Source: a virus. From it: a DNA stretch of 44,389 nucleotides. Below the pieces are notes generated by a model. The model saw only the letters and a program-made list of their open reading frames with translations, searched no databases and had not been told where the DNA came from. Position 1 is the first letter of the stretch; every line of letters starts with the position of its first letter. The stretch lies in the IMG/VR virus record IMGVR_UViG_3300031227_000102, positions 1 to 44,389 of that record, one strand, 5' to 3'. Below are positions 1 to 8,115 of the stretch, piece after piece. The position numbers were made by a program, and so were the translations under genes.

Positions 1-380
1 GCCGCAGCCAGCTTGAAGTCACCCGTGGTAGCCGTGCAGGTGAAGGTGGGACGAGCTGCCCCGTCACCCAGACCAATGATCTTGACTCCGGCGATATCCA
101 TGTCCACGGCCGAGTCCGCTGGCAAGTTCTCAGCGTGCCCCGGCATGGCATAGATGATATCCCCGTTGTTTGCGACCACCAGCTTGTCGGTGAAAGGCTT
201 GTTCAGAGTAACCATTGGACCATCGGGATTGACACCGTACCCATCGGCGTCCAAGCCGTAGGTCGCCCCGGAGTCCACGTAGAACTTCTTGCCTGTGGAA
301 ATCCCTGCATCTGCAATGACCAAACTTCCGTTGAGCCACTGACTCGATAGCAGGTTTTTGCCGTCTCTGTTTGCCGACAT
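1..380 (-). CDS. Beta-helix-type structural protein, paralog 2 (partial, runs off left edge)
   Basis: The first about 126 codons of a gene that continues beyond the left edge. It begins at an ATG with a strong AGGAAGGAG ribosome binding site. The protein starts MSANRDGKNLLSSQWLNGSL and then follows its right-hand neighbour (398-1360) almost residue for residue: ISTGKKFYVDSG, PFTDKLVVANNGD, MPGHAENL, AVDMDIAGVKIIGLG and PTFTCTATTGDFKLAA. NGD...MPGHAENL segments of this kind are typical of phage structural proteins with a right-handed beta-helix. The role (decoration, spike or neck) is inferred only from the position after the capsid gene. It is clearly a tandem duplicate of the next gene. Confidence 0.8.
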   Translation of the reverse strand, partial: MSANRDGKNLLSSQWLNGSLVIADAGISTGKKFYVDSGATYGLDADGYGVNPDGPMVTLNKPFTDKLVVANNGDIIYAMPGHAENLPADSAVDMDIAGVKIIGLGDGAARPTFTCTATTGDFKLAA

Positions 381-397
381 CTTTAAGCTCCTTCCTG

Positions 398-1360
398 CTA
401 GTCAGTAGAGGCGAGGATGTTAGTTTCGATCCCCATCTCAGCCACGGCGTTTGCAACGATGACCCCACGCTGATCCACGGTAAACGTTGCACCAGAAATT
501 GCGCCCGTGATATTTGCAGCGTCCACTCCGAGGAAGCAGAAAATGTCCGGGCCGATAACGCCAGTACTACCTGTGACCGAATCCTTGATCACCTGGACGT
601 TATCCGCGCCGACGGTATCGTCAACATTCCACAGAGTGCAGTCACGGACCTTGACAAGCGCCGACAGCGTGGTAACGAAGTGAATGTTTGCCTCGCTGAA
701 GTTGCCGTAGATCCAGCAGCCATGAACAGACAGGCCGTCCGCGCCTATCGCACTGACTGCGCTGACTGCTCCGTCACCGGGATTGGAGATCATTGCGCAT
801 CGACCAATCTCCAGGCGATCCGCTGCCGCGGTCGTGAGTACGAGCATGTCCGCAAACTTCGCGGCGTCAGCCTCACGAATCTCGCAGTCGAGGATCTTGC
901 AATCGGCTGCGCTTACTTCCAGAAGCCCGGTGCTGTTGTTCACGTCATTCAGGAACAACAGGTTTTCGATCACCGAGCTTGCCGCTGCGAGTTTGAAGTC
1001 CCCCGCAATTGCGGTACACGTAAAGGTCGGACGTGCGGCTCCTTCACCGACCCCGACTATCCTGACCCCTGCAATGTCCATGTCCACGGTGCTATCCAGG
1101 GCGAGGTTCTCGGCGTGTCCTGGCATGCAGAAGATCCGGTCCCCGTTGTTGGCCGTCACGATGGCATCGGTGAACGGCTCCACCAGTGTCAACTTCGGGG
1201 AATCTGGGTTGCGTCCAGTCCCCCCGCCGTCAGATCCCGAGCCGGAACCCGAATCGACATAGAACCGCTTGCCTGTTGACACCCCCATGTCAGAAATGAC
1301 CAACTGACTGGCGATGTTCTCAGACACAAGCGAAGAGCGTGATGCCTTAGCTGCTCCCAT
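398..1360 (-). CDS. Beta-helix-type structural protein, paralog 1
   Basis: A 320-residue protein. The N-terminal 120 residues contain a Gly/Ser-rich stretch after KRFYVDSG, then PFTDAIVTANNGDRIFCMPGHAENLALD and a DIAGVRIVGVGEGAARPTFT segment. The rest is a series of short beta-rich repeats (VIENLLFLND, CKILDCEIREAD, LSVHGCWIYGN, VKVRDCTLWN) with the spacing expected of a parallel beta-helix. It has no enzymatic motif that I recognise. It lies downstream of the capsid gene and next to a truncated paralog, so a virion surface or tail-associated role is likely but inferred. The start ATG is preceded by AGGAAAGGACAG. Confidence 0.75.
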   Translation of the reverse strand: MGAAKASRSSLVSENIASQLVISDMGVSTGKRFYVDSGSGSGSDGGGTGRNPDSPKLTLVEPFTDAIVTANNGDRIFCMPGHAENLALDSTVDMDIAGVRIVGVGEGAARPTFTCTAIAGDFKLAAASSVIENLLFLNDVNNSTGLLEVSAADCKILDCEIREADAAKFADMLVLTTAAADRLEIGRCAMISNPGDGAVSAVSAIGADGLSVHGCWIYGNFSEANIHFVTTLSALVKVRDCTLWNVDDTVGADNVQVIKDSVTGSTGVIGPDIFCFLGVDAANITGAISGATFTVDQRGVIVANAVAEMGIETNILASTD

Positions 1361-1382
1361 GTCTGTCCTTTCCTGAGTGAGG

Positions 1383-1431
1383 GGGGAGCCCTGCCATTGC
1401 CGTTAGGCTTAGTAGATGTGCGGGGCTCCCC
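1383..1431 (-). terminator. Intergenic inverted repeat, possible terminator or RNA-processing hairpin
   Basis: A perfect 9-bp inverted repeat, GGGGAGCCC (1383-1391) and GGGCTCCCC (1423-1431), with a 31-nt loop, lies between two structural genes. No T-tract follows, so an intrinsic terminator is not proven. The arm resembles that of the hairpin at 29925-29948. Confidence 0.4.
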
Positions 1432-1451
1432 TTCTCAATCATCCATTGTCC

Positions 1452-2048
1452 TTAGGTAGCGTTCGCCAAGCCCTGAGGCATGTCGTCGCCATCGGCCATG
1501 AACCTGGGTTCGCTGAGGATGGCGAGCACACAGCCATCGGTAGGATCGTCCGTGGTCTCAGTGACCCGCAGGCGCAACCCGGCGAGCGTTCCGGTCGGGT
1601 TGGTCTTGATGTATGCCGCTTCCGCTTCAGCCACATCGACTTCGATGGGGATGATCCGGTTGCTGTCCCCGGTGATGGTGAGGATACCGGAGGTGGTTGC
1701 CGTCGCCCTGGTGCCGAGACGCTCAACGGCCTGGAGCCCGCCTGTGACCGTGTCGCCGGCCGGGTGATACTCGAAGGCCAGCTCCGTGTGGATGGTCGGA
1801 CTGTAGAGGGCATCGCAGCCTTCCAAGGTAATGGTGTGGTCGGCCGCGGAGGTAGCGCCGTACACAACCAGGAAGGTGACGTGCCTGTAGTTACGGACAT
1901 CCACGATGCCGGTAACCGGGCTTGCCCCACCAACCGCGCCTCTGGGGCCTGACGATCCAAACGTCACACCATCGGCGCCGAACCTATCGGCGTCGGGCGG
2001 GAGAACGTTCAGCACTCGGTGAGCTTGTACAAACTTCATGCTACTCAT
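1452..2048 (-). CDS. Hypothetical head-proximal structural protein
   Basis: A 198-residue protein starting MSSMKFVQAHRVLNVLPPDA, with a GAAGGAGGAAAGTA ribosome binding site. The sequence is beta-rich with a central segment VRNYRHVTFLVVYGATSAADHTITLEGCDAL, which resembles small phage proteins encoded just downstream of major capsid genes. The second ATG (MKFVQ) is also possible. There is no signal peptide, membrane segment or catalytic motif. A structural role such as decoration or head completion is inferred from its position between the capsid gene and the beta-helix genes. Confidence 0.65.
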   Translation of the reverse strand: MSSMKFVQAHRVLNVLPPDADRFGADGVTFGSSGPRGAVGGASPVTGIVDVRNYRHVTFLVVYGATSAADHTITLEGCDALYSPTIHTELAFEYHPAGDTVTGGLQAVERLGTRATATTSGILTITGDSNRIIPIEVDVAEAEAAYIKTNPTGTLAGLRLRVTETTDDPTDGCVLAILSEPRFMADGDDMPQGLANAT

Positions 2049-2071
2049 TACTTTCCTCCTTCTCTTTCTAG

Positions 2072-2088
2072 GCGCCCAACTTAGGCGC
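2072..2088 (-). terminator. Small hairpin overlapping the capsid gene stop
   Basis: GCGCC (2072-2076 on the plus strand) and GGCGC (2084-2088) form a 5-bp stem with a 7-nt loop across the stop codon of the major capsid gene. It could attenuate transcription or protect the capsid mRNA end. It has no clear T-tract. Confidence 0.3.
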
Positions 2089-3433
2089 GAGTAGCAAGGG
2101 TGACGAACGGCGACAGGGTGTCACCATTCTTGGGGGTGAGCGGTGCACGCCACCACGGCTGACCGTCGTTCCGCAGGGTGAAGCGGAAGGCGACCTCGCC
2201 ATAGTCGAATCTCAGGTGGATGCTCGTCGCGCTCTGGAGACCCTCGCCGGACCGCTCGCCAATCAGGTACTGCGAGAAATCGTAGAGGCCAACGTCACCC
2301 TCTGTACCGAGGGTCGGAACCTGTTCGGTGAGCAGCAACGGACGACCGAGCAGCGTGCCGTTCGGCGCGCCAGCCAGCCCCGTGTTGTTGCCCGGGAGCC
2401 ACAGGGGAACGCCACCGGTGCCAACGCTCAGCACCATGGTCGCGAGCTGCGGGAAGGTATTGTGATTGGCAACCCACACAGCGTTATTCTTGCCCCATGC
2501 GCGGGAGTACATCTTGAGGATGTTCTGGCTGTTGATGGTTTCCTTGACCTGTGCGGCTTCCTTGGGCACGGCAATCTTGCTGTTGTTCGCCGCGTTCTGG
2601 ATGCCCAACGGCTTGCCTGCACCGTTTGCAGTCAGGAACTCCTCGTCTTCCTTGTAGGCGATCGCCTGGGGGAAGAGATTCATCACGAGCGCTTCGACGC
2701 TGATCGGACTGTCCTGCAGCATCTCGTCGGTGACGTAGCAAAGCCCGGTCAGCTTGGTGAGCTTCAGACCGATCTTGCGGAACGCCGGCTGGCTTCCGGT
2801 AACCTGGCCGCCCTCACCGGTGCGGAACACCTGCACTCCACCGAACAGTGTGGAGCTTCGATCCTCGTCCTTCATTGCAGGGATCTCAATGTGCGAGCTG
2901 GACATGGGAATGACGCGAGCCCGCGGACGAACGATGCTGGCCTCGAGCGCGATATTCAGCAGCTCGGTACTCTGCTCAGTGGGAATCAGGTAGCCTCCCT
3001 CACTGTCGACCAGCTCGTTCATTCCCGAGGCAGCCTTGGTGGTGAGCATGTCGCTGTAGCGCGTCAGAATGTGTCCGGCGCTCTGGCCGTTCTTGCCAGC
3101 CTTGTAAACTTCGTATGCGAAGTGCCCGAAGTTTTTGAAGCCACCGGTCGACATCAGCTTCTCGCCTTCGCTCTGGCCGACCGTGATCTTGACACCCTTC
3201 ACCGAGGCCGAAGCCTTGGAGAGGGCTTCAGCTGCACCGGCCGACGCTGCTTCCGCCGCCACCTTGCGCAACTGCTCCTCGATCCCCTTTCGGAATTCGG
3301 CAGTGGCGGTGTCTTCGACGACCTCTGCGACCACCCCACCCATCAGGAGACCCTTAGCCTCGTCGTCTTCCAGTTCAATCACCGCGTTGATGGCGTAGTT
3401 CTGGAAGGCTTTGAGGACTCTGTAGGTCTTCAT
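2081..3433 (-). CDS. Major capsid protein, HK97 fold, with N-terminal added domain
   Basis: A 450-residue capsid subunit. The HK97-type signature starts near residue 130: SEGGYLIPTEQSTELLNIALEASIVRPRARVIPM, then YKEDEEFLTANGAGKPLGIQN, LPGNNTGLAG, LGRPLLLTE and YGEVAFRFTLRNDGQPWW. Before it, residues 1-40 (MKTYRVLKAFQNYAINAVIE, then LEDDEAKGLLMGGVVAEVV) look like the small 'vlkpf...Gd.iel.deeAk.Li..G.v' domain found as a separate phage head protein. Residues 45-115 are helical and charged, like the delta/scaffold region that the prohead protease removes. The next upstream gene is that protease, which fits. The start ATG has AAAGGAG 9 nt upstream. Confidence 0.93.
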   Translation of the reverse strand: MKTYRVLKAFQNYAINAVIELEDDEAKGLLMGGVVAEVVEDTATAEFRKGIEEQLRKVAAEAASAGAAEALSKASASVKGVKITVGQSEGEKLMSTGGFKNFGHFAYEVYKAGKNGQSAGHILTRYSDMLTTKAASGMNELVDSEGGYLIPTEQSTELLNIALEASIVRPRARVIPMSSSHIEIPAMKDEDRSSTLFGGVQVFRTGEGGQVTGSQPAFRKIGLKLTKLTGLCYVTDEMLQDSPISVEALVMNLFPQAIAYKEDEEFLTANGAGKPLGIQNAANNSKIAVPKEAAQVKETINSQNILKMYSRAWGKNNAVWVANHNTFPQLATMVLSVGTGGVPLWLPGNNTGLAGAPNGTLLGRPLLLTEQVPTLGTEGDVGLYDFSQYLIGERSGEGLQSATSIHLRFDYGEVAFRFTLRNDGQPWWRAPLTPKNGDTLSPFVTLATRA

Positions 3434-3503
3434 CCTAACATTCTCCTTTCCTGTTACAGTCCGGCAGGCGGTGTTGCGGTTGACTCTCCGGGCTGCGTCC
3501 GCT

Positions 3504-3520
3504 GCGCTCTCTCAAAGCGC
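3504..3520 (-). terminator. Hairpin between prohead protease and capsid genes
   Basis: GCGCT (3504-3508) and AGCGC (3516-3520) form a short stem with a 7-nt loop in the 117-bp gap between the protease stop and the capsid start. This is the widest gap in the head module, so the hairpin may tune the relative expression of the two genes. This is a weak inference. Confidence 0.3.
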
Positions 3521-3550
3521 TCCACGTCTGCATGCCTTGAGCCATCCCCA

Positions 3551-4801
3551 CTAGACTCTTCCCTGCATCTTTTCCACCTGCTCCCGCGCAATGCTGGGCA
3601 GGTCGTTCGCTACGGTATCGACGGCCGACATGGCCGCCTTTTTCATTTCGTCGTTGATCTGTTCCGGCAGTCGGTAACTCAACGAATCTTCTTCCGCGAT
3701 CACCCTGCGCGTGCCAGGGCCAGGACGATCCACTCTGCGCATCTCGCCCCCGCACTTCGGGCACTTGATGTCCTTGCAGTGCTTCTTGCTGCTCATCTTG
3801 TGGTTGCATTTGATACAGGAGCAGGCGTACTTGGTAGCCTTCCCCTCTTCAGGGTCGCCCGTATCCACATCCGTCGGTTCGTCGGTGTTTTCGGGCTCTA
3901 CAGCCGGATCTGAGACAGGGGCTACCGGGGCGACAGGTGCAACAAGTTCTACCGGCACATCCGGCGCGACGGGTTCGGCGGGTTCGGCGGGCTCAACAGG
4001 CGCCACAAGTGCCGGGGGTGTGGCGGGTACGACGGGCGGAACATCTTCGGGTATCTTCATGGCTGGTCCTTCCGGTATTACTAACCCCATTTCGTCCAGG
4101 ATGATTTGCGGTACGCTCAACCCCTTCGCTCGCATCTTCCCCACCTGCACAGTGACGGCATCGGGGTTGGATTGGATAGGAGCAACCGCGTACTCGAGCC
4201 CCACCCAGTTGCGGATGATGTAACCAACCTCCGCGAACCTCGGATCGGCACGTACGTCGGCCTCCGTCGGGCGTCCCATCTTCGTAGGAATGAAGCCGAT
4301 GCTCTTGCCCTTCATCCCATCCTTGACAAATGCGTAGACTGCATCGGGGAACCAACTGCCGACCCAGTCGTCGGGCACGCCCTTGTAAATGGTCTTGGCC
4401 AGCCATCCGTTCATAGGCGTCTTCACGCGCTTCACCCATGCAGCTCTCCCCACCGGAAGCTCGTTGTACTTGTGTGCGAACGTAACCGGACCGCCCCCCT
4501 TCTGGAAGCTGGCCCAATCGGCGCCCTGAGGCAGCACCACTTCCTTGTCGCGGTCAACGGAGTCGGTGGTGATCAACGAAATGTCCGCTCTTTCCCCTTC
4601 CACCAATTCAAACTTCTCAGGGGTAGCCCTCACACGGATGATCCCGTTCTCGCCGCGCAGCTCGACCAACGACCGGCAGTCTTCGTCCAGGTTCTTCAGA
4701 ATCGCTTCAATGTCGGTCGCCACCTTCGAGTGCATGGGAAAGCCCAGCGGCCCTTCTGCGTCCCCATACATCTTCCTGATTTTGTCAACGCTTGCAGGCA
4801 T
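3551..4801 (-). CDS. Prohead protease (HK97/U35 type) with C-terminal zinc ribbon
   Basis: A 416-residue protein. Residues about 70-220 match the caudovirus prohead serine protease: SLITTDSVDRDKEVV, VTFAHKYNELPVGRA with the likely catalytic His110, then KDGMKGKSIGFIP with Ser167, and LEYAVAPIQSNPDA. It should cut scaffold and the capsid N-terminus inside the prohead. After about residue 250 it becomes unusual: a Pro/Ala/Val repeat linker (about 254-300), an acidic stretch, and a Cys cluster (C327, C329, C332, C347, C350 in CSCIKCNHK and CPKCGG) like a zinc ribbon, followed by a basic, helical tail. U35 proteases usually end soon after the catalytic domain, so this tail may act as the scaffold. 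It sits directly before the capsid gene. Confidence 0.9.
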   Translation of the reverse strand: MPASVDKIRKMYGDAEGPLGFPMHSKVATDIEAILKNLDEDCRSLVELRGENGIIRVRATPEKFELVEGERADISLITTDSVDRDKEVVLPQGADWASFQKGGGPVTFAHKYNELPVGRAAWVKRVKTPMNGWLAKTIYKGVPDDWVGSWFPDAVYAFVKDGMKGKSIGFIPTKMGRPTEADVRADPRFAEVGYIIRNWVGLEYAVAPIQSNPDAVTVQVGKMRAKGLSVPQIILDEMGLVIPEGPAMKIPEDVPPVVPATPPALVAPVEPAEPAEPVAPDVPVELVAPVAPVAPVSDPAVEPENTDEPTDVDTGDPEEGKATKYACSCIKCNHKMSSKKHCKDIKCPKCGGEMRRVDRPGPGTRRVIAEEDSLSYRLPEQINDEMKKAAMSAVDTVANDLPSIAREQVEKMQGRV

Positions 4802-4804
4802 CGC

Positions 4805-5233
4805 CTACTCCTTTGCTTTCCCGGGCCTCTTCTTGGCCTTCCTCGTCCCGTATGGTTTCGCCTCCGGCTGATCGCTCTTTGCATTCTTGGCGGGGTCTGT
4901 GGGGTCGTCCTTCGACAGCCGCACCATTGCCGACATCACTGTGCCCGAGTCCTTCAGGGCGTCGGGCATGGGGGCTGTTGCAAACTGCGGAGGCCAGACG
5001 CAGGTGAGCTTTTTGATGTTATGCACTCCCTCCCCGCGGACCTTCTTGGCTGGAGCGCTGCGTACCTCCCCACGTACCTGCCAGTTTGCCTTGGCGTGCA
5101 TCACTACGGTCAGCTCGTCTCCCGGATGCATGGCGCAGATGGCCCGCACCACGTCGGCATCAACGGGTACACCACCGCTAAGCACCTTGTCGAATCCTTC
5201 GTCATACTCCACTCGCGTTGATCTTGATCCCAT
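4805..5233 (-). CDS. Hypothetical protein in head module
   Basis: A 142-residue protein. The N-terminal 90 residues are compact (VEYDEGFDKVLSGGVPVDAD, DELTVVMHAKANWQVRGEVR, IKKLTCVWPPQF) and the C-terminus is a charged Lys-rich tail (KPYGTRKAKKRPGKAKE). I recognise no family. It lies 3 nt before the protease gene and 9 nt after the Mu-F-like gene, so it belongs to the head assembly operon. Confidence 0.7.
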   Translation of the reverse strand: MGSRSTRVEYDEGFDKVLSGGVPVDADVVRAICAMHPGDELTVVMHAKANWQVRGEVRSAPAKKVRGEGVHNIKKLTCVWPPQFATAPMPDALKDSGTVMSAMVRLSKDDPTDPAKNAKSDQPEAKPYGTRKAKKRPGKAKE

Positions 5234-5242
5234 CGCAATCTC

Positions 5243-6196
5243 CTAGCCAATGATGGACGGCGTTGATGGCTTCCGCTCACCAACGAGCACCTCTACCATG
5301 GTGCATTCACAGTTGGGGTGGTACGTGGGAAGGTTACGACCTCCCCTCCTGGCGTTGGGTTTGTTGTATTTGCCGATGCCTCTCAGCGCCGACTTCATCT
5401 TGACGAATGGGTACGCGCTGGCCATGTTCAGGCAAAGGATGCAAGCGTCGGGTGACAGCAGTGGACGGAACCCCTTCACCACCTCCGACGCGGCACCGGC
5501 AAGGACCTGCCCATCGTGCAGTGCCATACTGTATTCGGTACGAGCAATTTGCTTGGCTCTCCAAAGTTCACCATGGTTGAAGATCTTGGCTATACGCTTG
5601 GTCAGCTCGCGGGGACCCTCGCCCCTACCAATGATTCCGGCGATCATCTCCTTCTTCAGCTTGACAACCGCCGCATTGATCTGCATCGAGGTTGTGGCTG
5701 AGGTCGTAGCTGAGAGCTGCATGGCCTGCAGATGAATAGCTTTGATCAACTGCGCATTGCTGCGACTCCAGTTCACCTCACCCGCACCGATGCGAATCAG
5801 CGTCTGCTCCCCACCCTTCAGCATCGCAATCTCCAGGAGAGGTTCTATACGCTGTGCGTGACCGACGCGCTTCGAGAAGGAACCGATGTTAATGGGCTCC
5901 TTACCTATGTTGATGCCCTTCTGTGACAGGGTAAACGCTTCGCTGCCGAAGGTCACCCCGTAGTAGGCGAGCGTATAGGCGTGCTGCTCCCTGAAGAACA
6001 CCTTGAGCATGTCGATTGCCTGCCACACATCCGTACCAGAAACCGGCTGGGTCCATCCCGGGGATGCCGGGCTCTTCTTATGCACCTCGCCGCACGTCTC
6101 GCAGTAGTCCATGGATGCGGGCAGCTCGTCCTGCAGTACAGGAGTGTGGGACTTGCAGGAGTGCACCAGCGTGCGGTGCTCGGCGCAGAGCGGCAT
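5243..6196 (-). CDS. Minor head protein, Mu F / SPP1 gp7-like head morphogenesis protein
   Basis: A 317-residue protein. Its C-terminal half has the features of the phage head morphogenesis (Mu F) family: the helical segment GPRELTKRIAKIFNHGELWRAKQIARTE, then YSMALHDGQVL, SPDACILCLNMASAYPF and the terminal motif LPTYHPNCECTMVEV with paired Cys. The N-terminus has a small Cys/His cluster (LCAEH, HSCKSH, DYCETCGEVH) that may bind zinc, which is unusual for the family. The start overlaps the portal stop as TGATG, the usual portal-minor head coupling. The protein is expected to sit inside the capsid near the portal. Confidence 0.85.
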   Translation of the reverse strand: MPLCAEHRTLVHSCKSHTPVLQDELPASMDYCETCGEVHKKSPASPGWTQPVSGTDVWQAIDMLKVFFREQHAYTLAYYGVTFGSEAFTLSQKGINIGKEPINIGSFSKRVGHAQRIEPLLEIAMLKGGEQTLIRIGAGEVNWSRSNAQLIKAIHLQAMQLSATTSATTSMQINAAVVKLKKEMIAGIIGRGEGPRELTKRIAKIFNHGELWRAKQIARTEYSMALHDGQVLAGAASEVVKGFRPLLSPDACILCLNMASAYPFVKMKSALRGIGKYNKPNARRGGRNLPTYHPNCECTMVEVLVGERKPSTPSIIG

Positions 6197-7782
6197 CAGT
6201 TTATCAATCCCATCTTCTGCCAGTACTTCACAATGCCGGCCACCTTGGGCACAGCTATCAAAAGCTCTTCAGCTATCTTCATGTTGTCAACGCCCTCGGG
6301 ATTCTGGCGGATGAAGATGAGCACAGCGCGTTTCTCGTCCTCGGTTCCCTCCTCGTCCTCCTCGTCCTCCTTGGGTGGTGTGGTGCCGGGCTTAGGGGGT
6401 CCGCTGATGCTACCGTCCTCGTTGACCTGTCCGATGGGCGGGGAGGGGTCGGGCCTGTTGCTGGGCTGTGATACGCTGGTAGGTAACCACGGCTCCCTGC
6501 CCCACTCGACCTCGTTCTTGTTATCCGCCAGCCGCTCTTCGTTGATTGTAGTGTGGCCGGTCTTGAGATTGCTCTCGCGGACCTTGATCTTGCGCTCGAC
6601 GTCCTCCGGCACCGGATCATCGCTGACAACAAACAGCCGGTCGGAAAACATCGTTGTAAGCTTCTGGTTGATCCGCTCGTCCTGGCGCTCAAGCCGCGGC
6701 CATATTGCCTGCCGCCCGTGCTGCGCCTGCGCTGCATTCAGCTCTGCACGTGACTTCATGCTGTCCATCAATGCAGGGGGTACACCGTATGCGTTCAGCA
6801 CCTCGGTCTTGGTGACGCCGAAGCGTGCGAGCATTTCCATGTCTCGCGCCTTGAATGACAGCGGCTTCATCTCAAGGGCGCTTTCCCAAACGACTACACC
6901 GCCCTCCCCACCCTGGCGGAACTTGCGCTTCAGCCACGCCTCCAGCCGTGCGGCCTGCGAGGTGGTGAGGGAGCTGCCTTCGTCCTTGGGGCTGATGATG
7001 GCGTCCGGTCTCGCTCTGTTGTCCATCGACGATGCCACGAACGAATGGTCCTTGTTTATAATGTTAATAGCCTCATACGCTGCACGTGCAGGGGACCATC
7101 CCGCGCCGTACGGATCAATTAGATTGGGGAACCGGAAGTCTACGATCTCCTCTGCCGGGTACGTCTCCCGCTCCTTGTCCTTGCCGTACGTGAATGCCAT
7201 GGGTATGTTAGTCTCAGTGTCGCGGACTACCGTGATATGTTGCGGCTGCAATAGCCAAATCTTGGTGGGGACGTTCATCGCCCCTCGCTCTATACGCCAG
7301 TACGCCTCGCCCGCCAGCTCCTGGTACAGGTCTGTCAGCTCGCGCAATGAGTACTGGCCGAAGTACGACGTGCGCCCCTCTATGAGGTCGAGCATTGGGT
7401 GCTCCAAGACCTCCTTGATCTCTGCGTCCCCCGCTGCCGCCTTGTACCGACCCCGCACCCACTTCTCCCGCCTTGCGTCCAGCTTACGGTACCGCCAATA
7501 CTTCGGCTCAGGGGCTCCCTTAGGCGTTTGCACGTATAAACGCATGGGTGTCTTCGCTACGGCCCCTGCGTTCAGTGTCGCCGCCGCATACGCCACACCA
7601 CGATACTCGTTGATGAGCATCTGCTTGGTCGGCGACTTCTGGGTGCGGAATTGGTCAGCAAACGTCGGAGCGCCCTGATACTCAACAGCCATAAACGCCT
7701 TCTGCTCCTGAGTGAATTCGCGGGACTGCTGCAGCGTCTTCATCAGCTCGCGCTTGCGCCGCTCTCTTATCGCGTTAGGCAT
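6196..7782 (-). CDS. Portal protein, HK97 type
   Basis: A 528-residue portal subunit, which forms the dodecameric DNA entry ring of the head. Diagnostic segments are EYRGVAYAAATLNAGAVAK followed by TPMRLYV, ELTDLYQELAGEAYWRIERG, YPAEEIVDFRFPNLIDPYGAGWSPARAAYE, MDNRARPDAIISPK, LSFKARDMEMLARFGVTKTEVLNAYGVPPALM, and a clip/barrel segment ending WPRLERQDERINQKL. The C-terminus is a Pro- and acid-rich extension followed by a winged-helix-like end (RQNPEGVDNMKIAEELLIAV). It lies between a small basic protein and the Mu-F-like gene, the standard order. The first ATG (MPNAIRERRKREL) is used. Confidence 0.92.
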   Translation of the reverse strand: MPNAIRERRKRELMKTLQQSREFTQEQKAFMAVEYQGAPTFADQFRTQKSPTKQMLINEYRGVAYAAATLNAGAVAKTPMRLYVQTPKGAPEPKYWRYRKLDARREKWVRGRYKAAAGDAEIKEVLEHPMLDLIEGRTSYFGQYSLRELTDLYQELAGEAYWRIERGAMNVPTKIWLLQPQHITVVRDTETNIPMAFTYGKDKERETYPAEEIVDFRFPNLIDPYGAGWSPARAAYEAINIINKDHSFVASSMDNRARPDAIISPKDEGSSLTTSQAARLEAWLKRKFRQGGEGGVVVWESALEMKPLSFKARDMEMLARFGVTKTEVLNAYGVPPALMDSMKSRAELNAAQAQHGRQAIWPRLERQDERINQKLTTMFSDRLFVVSDDPVPEDVERKIKVRESNLKTGHTTINEERLADNKNEVEWGREPWLPTSVSQPSNRPDPSPPIGQVNEDGSISGPPKPGTTPPKEDEEDEEGTEDEKRAVLIFIRQNPEGVDNMKIAEELLIAVPKVAGIVKYWQKMGLIN

Positions 7783-8049
7783 TCAATCCTCACCGATGTT
7801 CCCAGACCAAACTGCCGGGTTCTCGACGTCCAACCAAGGCTCCAGTCCGTCGATTTTGGCAGGCTCCTTCTCAGGAGCGTCTTTGAATCGCTCATGTGGT
7901 TGGGTGTGCGCACGTGCTTCCACCTTTCGGTCGTACTCGTCTCTCGCCGCTACCCTTGCAGCCTCCTCCGCAGTACGCGCCTTGGGGAGACTCCGCCGCC
8001 TCCGTGGCTTGGGCTTGGACCCTCTCGGAGGTGGTAGTTCTTTAGCCAT
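7783..8049 (-). CDS. Small basic hypothetical protein
   Basis: An 88-residue protein with a Pro/Arg/Lys-rich N-terminus (KELPPPRGSKPKPRRRRSL) and a charged helical middle (RTAEEAARVAARDEYDRKVE). Its stop abuts the portal start, so the two are probably translated together. No family is recognised. Confidence 0.65.
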   Translation of the reverse strand: MAKELPPPRGSKPKPRRRRSLPKARTAEEAARVAARDEYDRKVEARAHTQPHERFKDAPEKEPAKIDGLEPWLDVENPAVWSGNIGED

Positions 8050-8095
8050 CGTGTCTCCTAGAGGTGCAAGGGACGAGGCGCGGAGGACTGATCGC

Positions 8096-8113
8096 CCCGC
8101 CCCTTGCGGCGGG
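8096..8113 (-). terminator. GC-rich hairpin after the zinc-finger gene
   Basis: CCCGCC (8096-8101) and GGCGGG (8108-8113) form a 6-bp GC stem with a 6-nt loop just after the stop of the 8116-8391 gene. It is a candidate transcription attenuator upstream of the portal genes. There is no T-tract. Confidence 0.4.
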
Positions 8114-8115
8114 TG

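Noticed and set aside
2216-3913. Long plus-strand open frame opposite the capsid gene
   Set aside because: It is antisense to the capsid and protease genes. It has no domain motif and no ribosome binding site. The same holds for the other long plus-strand frames.
5981-7678. Long open frame on the plus strand (565 codons)
   Set aside because: It is antisense to the portal gene, which has clear family motifs. The Ser-rich, low-complexity translation is typical of a shadow.
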